Assembly (NCBI GenBank): GCA_009774655.1 | Contig: VSOD01000267.1 | Location: forward strand, 1 to 5,871 | Length of the DNA stretch: 5,871 nt | Direction of reading: 5' to 3' | Source of the DNA: Lachnospiraceae bacterium | GTDB taxonomy: Bacteria > Bacillota_A > Clostridia > Lachnospirales > Lachnospiraceae | Part shown: in pieces, positions 1-4,788 of the stretch | Layout: the number at the start of each line of letters is the position of its first letter | Position numbering within the stretch: position 1 is the stretch's first letter | Made by a program: the position numbers and the translations under genes | The notes under the pieces: generated by a model | The model's database searches: none | The model's input: only the letters and a program-made list of their open reading frames with translations | Told to the model about the DNA's origin: nothing

Positions 1-2
1 AG

Positions 3-683
3 GAAGACCAGCAGCCAGGAGATGAGCAGGGACAGGCAGGACAGCAGCCAGGAGACGGGCAGGGGCAGGAAAGCCAACAGTCGGAGGAGCAGCAGCCGGC
101 AGATTCACAGGGACAGGAGACACAGGCGTCCGCGGAGGACACGGAACAGCTGCCGGGAGACATTGGGCAGGCGGGTGAAAATACTTCTGTCAGGATTTGG
201 GGACCGATCCTGCGGGTCGAGGATGGCAATGTGGTGATTGATAACCGTTCGGAGGTTTCATTCCGCGGAGAGATGGTCGTAACGGTGGATCCGGAACATA
301 CCAGAATTTTGGACGGGGAAAACGGTTATCCTGTGGAGGTGTCGGAGCTTAACGAGGGAGAAGCAGTATTCGTCTATATCGGTTCGGCGGCAACGATGAG
401 TGAACCGCCGATGGTGAATGCCTCTTTGATCCTGTGTAAGATTCCGAGTGATCTGCGGGTTCCTGATTATGTGCATGTAACGGCCATGGAAGAACAGTCG
501 GACGGCAGTTATCTGTTATCCGGCGATAACGGCATACAGTATCTGGTACCGGCGGACTGCGAGATCCTGCCTTTTCTGACGCGGAACGTGGTGACGCTGC
601 AGGATGTGCAGGCAGGTGGAAGCTGCCTGATCTGGAGCGATGAGAGAAGGACGGCACAGAAGATCGTGCTGTTTGCGGAGTGA
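3..683 (+). CDS. C-terminal part of a probable exported beta-rich protein with a Q/G/E-rich linker (5' partial)
   Basis: The frame is open from the first full codon to TGA at 681-683 (226 residues), so the gene begins upstream. Residues 1-60 are an acidic, Gln/Gly/Pro-rich linker with an 11-residue repeat. Residues 62-148 form a beta-rich unit: I-x-G-P-I-L-x-V, then a VVIDNR strand, EMVVTVDPEHTRILD, and an ending of the type T-M-S-x-P-P followed by NASLILCKIPSD. A second, shorter beta unit (149-226) ends the protein. From memory, this T-x-S-x-PP pattern after a small beta barrel recurs in secreted 'copper amine oxidase N-terminal/stalk' type proteins of Firmicutes. Export is inferred, because the N-terminus is not in the window. 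No catalytic residues can be named and the function is unknown. An internal GTG at 231 is in frame but has no ribosome site, and the linker reads straight into it, so it is not the start. The frame is certain; the family is tentative. Confidence 0.8.
   Translation, partial: EDQQPGDEQGQAGQQPGDGQGQESQQSEEQQPADSQGQETQASAEDTEQLPGDIGQAGENTSVRIWGPILRVEDGNVVIDNRSEVSFRGEMVVTVDPEHTRILDGENGYPVEVSELNEGEAVFVYIGSAATMSEPPMVNASLILCKIPSDLRVPDYVHVTAMEEQSDGSYLLSGDNGIQYLVPADCEILPFLTRNVVTLQDVQAGGSCLIWSDERRTAQKIVLFAE
9..74 (+). repeat. Two tandem 33-bp repeats encoding an 11-residue Q/P/G/D linker motif
   Basis: A 14-base identical stretch, CAGCAGCCAGGAGA, occurs at 9-22 and again at 42-55, exactly 33 bases apart. 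In the reading frame this gives QQPGDEQGQAG followed by QQPGDGQGQES. Degenerate continuations (QQSEE, QQPADS, QGQE) follow to about position 120. The period is a multiple of three, as expected for a coding linker that can expand or contract by slippage. The array may extend upstream of the window. Confidence 0.75.
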
Positions 684-702
684 GAAAACAGGCTCCATTG
701 AT

Positions 703-750
703 AGAATCTCAAGATTTTAGAATCCCAAAGTTTTAGAAGCTCATATTTGT
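703..750 (+). repeat. Three degenerate 16-bp tandem units, AT-rich
   Basis: Units lie at 703-718 (AGAATCTCAAGATTTT), 719-734 (AGAATCCCAAAGTTTT) and 735-750 (AGAAGCTCATATTTGT). The first two match at 13 of 16 positions and the third is weaker. They begin 20 bases after the stop codon of the upstream gene. A phased, AT-rich repeat could be a protein-binding array or slippage debris; the sequence does not decide between these. Confidence 0.45.
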
Positions 751-760
751 AAAACGAAAG

Positions 761-795
761 CCTCCGTCTTCCTTTTTTTAATGGGAATACGGAGG
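761..795 (+). other. Long imperfect hairpin with a T7 run in its loop
   Basis: CCTCCGT (761-767) pairs with ACGGAGG (789-795). After one C/T mismatch, TTCC (769-772) pairs with GGAA (784-787), giving 11 pairs around an 11-base loop containing T7 (773-779). No T-tract follows the 3' arm on the + strand. On the - strand the sequence after the stem is only moderately T-rich, so this is not a standard terminator in either direction. It may be a 3'-UTR stability or processing structure. The pairing is visible; the role is inferred. Confidence 0.5.
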
Positions 796-826
796 TGGAT
801 TAAAATAATCCTTTTGAAAGATGATG

Positions 827-866
827 ACTGCGCCAGGCTGCCTTTTATAGACGGGCGCAGTTTTTT
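827..866 (+). terminator. Rho-independent terminator
   Basis: An 8-bp GC-rich stem, ACTGCGCC (827-834) with GGCGCAGT (854-861), closes a 19-base loop, and the 3' arm runs into six T residues (861-866). It lies downstream of the exported-protein gene and just upstream of the candidate promoter for the RDD gene, which fits termination of the upstream transcript. That would give a long 3' untranslated region of about 145 bases before the stem. Confidence 0.75.
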
Positions 867-887
867 GTGGGAAAATTGTGGATGCGT

Positions 888-916
888 TTGGCAGCAGAAA
901 AGAGTATACTTATGGT
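888..916 (+). promoter_or_regulatory. Candidate sigma-A promoter for the RDD-family gene
   Basis: TTGGCA (888-893; 5 of 6 against TTGACA) and TATGGT (911-916; 4 of 6 against TATAAT) are separated by exactly 17 bases. A better -10-like hexamer, TATACT (905-910), has no matching -35 at a standard distance. The site follows a terminator and would start transcription about 50 bases before the TTG start codon, which is a sensible location. Confidence 0.45.
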
Positions 917-957
917 ATAAGACTCAGAATAAGCCCGGAGTACAAGCGAAAAGAATC

Positions 958-965
958 AAAGGAGG
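958..965 (+). promoter_or_regulatory. Ribosome binding site that fixes the TTG start of the RDD gene
   Basis: AAAGGAGG lies 8 bases before TTG at 974-976 and matches the anti-Shine-Dalgarno sequence well. No comparable site precedes the in-frame GTG at 878. This makes TTG the best supported start although it is a less common initiation codon. Confidence 0.75.
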
Positions 966-973
966 ACATCAAT

Positions 974-1390
974 TTGAGTGAAACAGCGGGAAAAAGAATA
1001 GCAGCATTTATTATAGATTACATGATCCTATGCTGGGTGGCCTGTTTGACAGGCGTGCTCGGCGTTTTTGTGGTGGCGAGCCGTGGGGTGCAGGAGCTGG
1101 CAGAGAATTTTCAGTGGATGATGCCTGGTATGTTTTTATACTGTGTTCTTTTAATGGGAATCTGGTTTTTTATCCTGGACATCTTCGGAAATCTGGATCC
1201 TGGCAAAAGGCTGGTGAAGATTGAGTTGTTAAGCAACGGCCAGAAGTTTACTGTCAGTACGGCTATAAAGCATTCTGTATTGAAGACGCTCTTCTGTTGT
1301 ATCTGGCCGATATCATTTTTGTATTATATCGTTAAGCAGGAGATGATCTATGACAGGATTTTGAAGATCAGTGTGAGCAGCCGGCCTTAA
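974..1390 (+). CDS. RDD family membrane protein
   Basis: A protein of 138 residues read from TTG at 974 with a strong ribosome site. Its start, ETAGKRIAAFIIDYMI, carries the Arg (R8) and Asp (D15) that define the RDD family in the first membrane helix. Three hydrophobic segments follow the usual layout: about 11-35, 52-72 and 104-120. Between helices 2 and 3 lies DPGKRLVKIELL (75-86) with a later G-x-K-F-T-V-S-T-A, the normal cytoplasmic loop; the end IYDRILKISV matches the family's closing 'hDR...' motif. RDD proteins sit in the cytoplasmic membrane. Some have been linked to Na+/H+ exchange or stress tolerance, but most have no assigned role, and none can be assigned here. An upstream in-frame GTG at 878 would add 32 hydrophilic residues but overlaps the promoter region and lacks a ribosome site. 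No clear terminator follows, so read-through into the next gene is possible. Confidence 0.85.
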   Translation: MSETAGKRIAAFIIDYMILCWVACLTGVLGVFVVASRGVQELAENFQWMMPGMFLYCVLLMGIWFFILDIFGNLDPGKRLVKIELLSNGQKFTVSTAIKHSVLKTLFCCIWPISFLYYIVKQEMIYDRILKISVSSRP

Positions 1391-1423
1391 AACAGCGTCG
1401 GGCAGAACCGTGTCAGTGGACAT

Positions 1424-1452
1424 TTTACGGCTGTGGTCGTGACAGGTATTAT
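1424..1452 (+). promoter_or_regulatory. Candidate promoter for the 548-residue protein gene
   Basis: TTTACG (1424-1429; 4 of 6 to the -35 consensus) and TATTAT (1447-1452; 5 of 6 to the -10) are spaced by 17 bases. The predicted start would leave a leader of about 95 bases before the ATG at 1554. The region from 1391 to 1553 shows no other gene and no terminator hairpin. Confidence 0.35.
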
Positions 1453-1465
1453 TATAGGTGACAGG
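1439..1465 (+). repeat. Direct repeat GTGACAGG bracketing a candidate -10 box
   Basis: GTGACAGG occurs at 1439-1446 and again at 1458-1465, with starts 19 bases apart. The first copy directly abuts the -10 hexamer (1447-1452) and the second lies near the predicted transcription start. The placement would suit a regulator binding site, but an 8-base repeat can arise by chance and no regulator gene is nearby. Confidence 0.3.
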
Positions 1466-1553
1466 CCGTGTGATTTACGCAGCAGATACTTTGGGCACAG
1501 GATGAGGTATAAGGGAGAACTGTAGAAGGACGAATGACAGGGGGAATATTTTC

Positions 1554-3200
1554 ATGCTTTCGAAAAAACTGTTATTAGATATATTTGGAGAAAAGATAAA
1601 ACCCTATGGCTTTGAATTAGCCGGATATAAACACCGCAGGTACACATTCAGCAGGAAAGTGGATGGAACAGAGCAGACACTTGTGATCCAGAATGACCCG
1701 GGCGGTCACAGTTTTGAACTGGAGATCAATGCAGATACTGACCGCAATCTGTATTTGCATGGGTTCGGGGATCTTGACTATCACTTTTATAGAAATGATG
1801 AGGAATTGGAGAAGATCTTAAATACGTTGGGTGATCATGTGGTGAACAGGGTCATCCCCAGACTGGCGGAAGTGAGTATGATGGAGGAGGAAGTGGACTA
1901 CGAGGACATGCTCACAGAGGAAATGTATACGCAGCTTGAACAGGAGAAGGATGAGCTGATACAGCGTTTCATGGAGAGGAACAGGATCGATGCCGGACAG
2001 GGGACTGATGCAGCTATGGGAAACCTGCTGCGGGAACTGGAACAGATCAAGGGGCTGTCCTTTGAAGAGACGGTTGAGGAGCGGAAAGAACTGGCTGCCG
2101 TATACGGAGATATCATCATACGGGAGATCGGCGGCGAGTGGGTGAGGCGGGAGACGTGTGTGCGAGACCTCATAGTGGAGGGAATCAGCAGCGTAGTTCC
2201 TCTGAATGCCGTTACCGCATGCTGCCAGAAGGGCGGCGGAGCATTGCTTGCAGAAAAATATGTGCAGTGCCTCAGGGACTACAGGAAAAGGGTAGAATGG
2301 TCACAGCAGGAATACGGCAGCAACTGGATGCCGCTGAGGTCGTCCGACGAAGCGGATACAGGCCTGTTGACCAGGGAGATCGTTAAACGGACGCTGGGGA
2401 AGAAGCTTGCAGGGATCGGTTTCCGTTTTAACCGGCTTGGAGGGAGCGGATGGGCGTTGGAGCGTGTGGAAGCAGGAGAAAAGTTAGGGGTATGGGTCGG
2501 TGAGGAATCCTGCCATAGAAAAGCGTTCTTCCTGAGGTTCTGCAGGTATGAAGGTTTCAGACTGGAGGAGTGCAGGTACAAAAAATTCTGCTATTACGAA
2601 GATGAGGCGGAGCTGTGCCGGCAGTTGGAAGAGGCTGTTGATAAAGTGCTGGAAGTAATCCATACAGGACAGTGGATACCGGATCCGTATATCCCCCGAC
2701 ATTGGAAGTGCTGCCATGTCACGGATGAGATGGCAGACGAGTTCAAGGCCGGGAGAACGGAGATGGCGGAAAGATTCCGGAAGCGGCATGGACTTGAGAA
2801 GACGTCGGAGGAAGCGGATATCGTGCAGTGCATCGTAAAAGAACTGGACAGCATCGCGGTCAGGGAAAGGGATCCGGGGGAAATAAGGAGACATTATGAG
2901 GAAAAGAAAGGACAGCTGATGGAACTGGGAGCTGCATATGGGGATCTGCTCATCAGGGAGATCGGTGGTGAATGGACAAAGGATGAGGAAGAGCGCATGC
3001 GGCGTGTACATGTGTGCCTGGTGGGCGTGCCTGTTATGGGCAGGATCGATCTGCCGCAGGAGATGATACGCCACTGGGAACATTTCGGGAGTGAGGTCTT
3101 TTTGCATACACATCAGAAATATAAATGGGCATATGGAGAATGGAAGAGGCTTTGTCAGCTGGCAGGTATAGAAATACGGGCAGAAAAGAAATTGCGGTGA
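1554..3200 (+). CDS. Uncharacterised 548-residue cytoplasmic protein, internal tandem duplication
   Basis: I cannot name this gene. The ATG at 1554 follows AGGGGG (1539-1544) by 9 bases, and there is no signal peptide or membrane helix. The protein is two copies of one two-part unit. Part A (about 1-105 and 271-375) is an alpha/beta stretch starting as a helix plus GFE/GFR: LLLDIFGEKIKPYGFELAG against IVKRTLGKKLAGIGFRFNR. It loosely recalls DUF4304-type proteins. Part B (about 120-245 and 390-540) is a charged helical lead-in followed by a nearly invariant motif: YGDIIIREIGGEW at 184-196 and YGDLLIREIGGEW at 462-474, each followed by a strand and a Pro-containing segment. Part B loosely recalls DUF3806. 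Outside that motif the halves have diverged strongly, so the duplication is old. The second half is Cys-rich (residues 320-355 contain five). Such folds sometimes occur among toxin-immunity proteins, but no toxin gene is visible, so that remains a guess. The asparaginase gene follows after 56 bases. Confidence 0.8.
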   Translation: MLSKKLLLDIFGEKIKPYGFELAGYKHRRYTFSRKVDGTEQTLVIQNDPGGHSFELEINADTDRNLYLHGFGDLDYHFYRNDEELEKILNTLGDHVVNRVIPRLAEVSMMEEEVDYEDMLTEEMYTQLEQEKDELIQRFMERNRIDAGQGTDAAMGNLLRELEQIKGLSFEETVEERKELAAVYGDIIIREIGGEWVRRETCVRDLIVEGISSVVPLNAVTACCQKGGGALLAEKYVQCLRDYRKRVEWSQQEYGSNWMPLRSSDEADTGLLTREIVKRTLGKKLAGIGFRFNRLGGSGWALERVEAGEKLGVWVGEESCHRKAFFLRFCRYEGFRLEECRYKKFCYYEDEAELCRQLEEAVDKVLEVIHTGQWIPDPYIPRHWKCCHVTDEMADEFKAGRTEMAERFRKRHGLEKTSEEADIVQCIVKELDSIAVRERDPGEIRRHYEEKKGQLMELGAAYGDLLIREIGGEWTKDEEERMRRVHVCLVGVPVMGRIDLPQEMIRHWEHFGSEVFLHTHQKYKWAYGEWKRLCQLAGIEIRAEKKLR

Positions 3201-3256
3201 TCTCATGCAGGACTGACAGGAAATATGCCGTGATCAGGAAAGGAATTATTTGAACA

Positions 3257-4258
3257 ATGGAGAAAAAACGGATACTTCTTATCGGCACAGGCGGGACGAT
3301 CGCTTCGGAAATGGGGGATAACGGGCTGGAGCCGGAACTGACAAGCAGGCAGCTGCTTCGATATGTTCCGGATATTTCCGGCATCTGTGAGGTGGACTGT
3401 ACACAGCTTTTCAGTCTGGACAGTACCAATATCCGTCCGGAGCACTGGCTGCGCATAGCAGGATCGATCCAGCAGTGCTATGAGAAATATGACGGCTTCG
3501 TGATCAGTCATGGTACGGATACGATGGCTTATACGGCGGCCGGACTCAGTTATCTGATCCAGAACAGCCGGAAACCGATCGTGCTTACGGGCGCACAGAA
3601 GCCGATCGGATATGACACGACGGACAGTAAGCAGAATCTGCGGGATGCTTTTACGGTGGCTGCATCCGGTATGTCTGGTGTACTGCTGGTTTTTAACGGT
3701 AAAATAATCATGGGAACCAGAGCCAGAAAGACCAGCAGCAAAAGTTTTGAGGCTTTTTCCAGTATCAACTATCCGATCGTAGGGATGGTGCAGGATGGCC
3801 GGTTGATTCAGTATATCAGGCCGGAGAACAGCGCACCGACCAGATTTTATCATGAGCTGGATGCCAGAGTGGCCTTGTTAAAGCTGACGCCGGGGATTGA
3901 GTGCGGAGTTTTGGAGTACCTTTTAGAGCGCAGCAGTGCGGTGATCATTGAGAGTTTTGGCGTGGGTGGCCTGCCGGTTTATGAGACGGGCAGCTTTTAT
4001 GATACGATCAAAAAGGGACTGGATGACGGCAGGACGGTAGTCTTGACTACGCAGGTGGAAAACGAGGGCAGCGATCTGTCTGTTTATCACGTTGGCAACA
4101 GTATCAAGCAGAATCTGCCGATACTGGAGGCTTATGACATGACAACCGAAGCGGTGACGGCAAAACTGATGTGGATCCTGAGCCAGACAACCGGGCGGGA
4201 GGAGGTGGCCAGACTGTTTTACACGCCGGTTGCCTGCGATATCCTTTCTGTATCCTGA
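3257..4258 (+). CDS. ansA: L-asparaginase, type I (cytosolic)
   Basis: Hydrolyses L-asparagine to aspartate and ammonia, supplying nitrogen and aspartate. The 333-residue length is normal for the family. The N-terminal glycine loop GTGGTIAS holds the nucleophile T14. The second catalytic site HGTDTM (85-90) supplies T87 and D88, and ARKTSSKSF (156-164) supplies the triad lysine, probably K158. The substrate-pocket segment FSLDSTN (52-58) and the family block VLTGAQKP (109-116) are also present. The C-terminal domain ends in PVACDIL, as expected for a complete protein. There is no signal peptide and the layout is that of cytosolic AnsA-type enzymes, so type I is preferred over the exported type II. 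The ATG at 3257 is preceded by an in-frame stop at 3251-3253, so it is the only sensible start, although its ribosome site (AAAGGA, 3239-3244) is 12 bases away. No promoter is evident in the 56-base gap, suggesting co-transcription with the preceding gene. A glutaminase side activity cannot be judged. Confidence 0.93.
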   Translation: MEKKRILLIGTGGTIASEMGDNGLEPELTSRQLLRYVPDISGICEVDCTQLFSLDSTNIRPEHWLRIAGSIQQCYEKYDGFVISHGTDTMAYTAAGLSYLIQNSRKPIVLTGAQKPIGYDTTDSKQNLRDAFTVAASGMSGVLLVFNGKIIMGTRARKTSSKSFEAFSSINYPIVGMVQDGRLIQYIRPENSAPTRFYHELDARVALLKLTPGIECGVLEYLLERSSAVIIESFGVGGLPVYETGSFYDTIKKGLDDGRTVVLTTQVENEGSDLSVYHVGNSIKQNLPILEAYDMTTEAVTAKLMWILSQTTGREEVARLFYTPVACDILSVS

Positions 4259-4685
4259 CGCTGGTCAGTACTGGGCAGGCATTCCACAGGCTGGTTTTGA
4301 TAAACACAGACTGTTTTATACACAGGGCGATTATGGATTGTGGCAATGCGGGGAGCCTTGTCACGATACGACTTACGATAATGAAACCATTATTAAGAAA
4401 ATGGTTTCCGAACAGGAAAATATGCGTATTCCGTCCGGGCTAATCCCTCATTGCCCTGTATGTGGTGCGCCTATGTCAATGAATTTAAGAGCAGATAGTA
4501 CCTTTGTTGAAGATAATGGCTGGCATACAGCGGCTAAGCGGTATCAAGACTTTGTACGCCGTCATAAAGGATTAGACATTCTATATTTGGAATTGGGCGT
4601 TGGCGGCAATCAACGCAAACCAAAAAGAAGAACTGATTCTGCTGCCCGCAGTTGGTATGAGAAAGAGACATATGAGCAGACTTAG
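4259..4685 (+). pseudogene. Truncated sirtuin (SIR2 family, macrodomain-associated type) remnant
   Basis: An open frame to TAG at 4683-4685 encodes, from about 4290, AGFDKHRLFYTQGDYGLWQC and then a segment with CGEPC and CPVC. These are the four zinc-ligand cysteines of the SIR2 small domain (codons from 4347 to 4463). The ensuing MSMNLRADSTFVEDNGWHTAAKRYQDFVRRHKG...ILYLELGVGGN is characteristic of the NAD-dependent sirtuins found with macrodomain and GcvH-like proteins, which can ADP-ribosylate a lipoylated carrier. The roughly 130 N-terminal residues with the NAD-binding GAGxS loop are absent; asparaginase coding sequence occupies that place. The loop that should carry the catalytic His (TTNVDH type) is disrupted, apparently by a one-base loss near 4286-4290, with the other frame reading ILT...STGQAFHR. 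After GGN (about 4610) the tail is not sirtuin-like. Two 60-base rows have about 40-42% GC by hand count, against 57-58% in rows of the flanking genes. Only a TTG inside the asparaginase gene could start it, without a ribosome site. Almost certainly non-functional as a sirtuin. Confidence 0.82.
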
Positions 4686-4724
4686 AGTGTGTGCACTTTA
4701 AGGGTGATTTTGATTTTTGGCAGG

Positions 4725-4754
4725 TTGTGGACGTAGTCTGCGGTATGATATACT
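4725..4754 (+). promoter_or_regulatory. Candidate promoter for the TetM-like GTPase gene
   Basis: TTGTGG (4725-4730) and TATACT (4749-4754; 5 of 6 to TATAAT) are 18 bases apart. The predicted start lies close to the ribosome site AGGAGG (4774-4779), giving a leader of under 30 bases. A leader this short leaves no room for the translated leader peptide and attenuator that precede many transferable tet(M)-type genes. Confidence 0.5.
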
Positions 4755-4788
4755 AAATAGAACAGGTCACAAGAGGAGGCGCAATTTT

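Larger units (their letters stand above)
684..973 (+). other. 290-bp intergenic region with tandem repeats, hairpins, a terminator and a promoter
   Basis: No supported gene lies between the stop at 683 and the TTG start at 974. In order, the stretch holds a degenerate 16-bp tandem repeat (703-750), a long imperfect hairpin (761-795), a 6-bp inverted repeat GGATTA-AAA-TAATCC at 797-811 followed by TTTT, an intrinsic terminator (827-866), a candidate promoter (888-916) and a strong ribosome site (958-965). The order suggests the 3' end of the upstream transcript followed by a new transcription start. The short frames through here lack ribosome sites and protein-like composition. Confidence 0.6.

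Noticed and set aside
22..237. Arg/Ser-rich open frame over the linker repeat
   Set aside because: It is an alternative-frame reading of the CAG/GGA repeat; the Q/G/E frame continues into a protein-like domain and this one does not.
878..973. GTG-initiated N-terminal extension of the RDD protein
   Set aside because: No ribosome site, it overlaps the candidate promoter, its composition is hydrophilic and unlike the family, and a much better start exists at 974.
2484..3206. 240-residue open frame on the - strand
   Set aside because: It is antisense to the 548-residue gene, lacks a ribosome site and recognisable motifs, and is explained by codon bias of the real gene.
3203..3853. 216-residue open frame on the - strand
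   Set aside because: It is antisense to the asparaginase gene, whose catalytic motifs are certain.
4230..4258. TTG start of the sirtuin-like frame inside ansA
   Set aside because: There is no Shine-Dalgarno sequence, and the residues encoded before about 4290 in that frame do not look like sirtuin. The fragment is better treated as a pseudogene.
4686..4700. AGTG-TGTG-CACT followed by TTT as a terminator
   Set aside because: A 4-bp stem with three T residues is too weak to support.
1554..4788. A new defence or toxin-immunity system made of the 548-residue protein, asparaginase and sirtuin fragment
   Set aside because: The asparaginase is an ordinary metabolic enzyme, the sirtuin is broken, and no toxin, nuclease or mobile element signature is present. 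The grouping has no support beyond adjacency.
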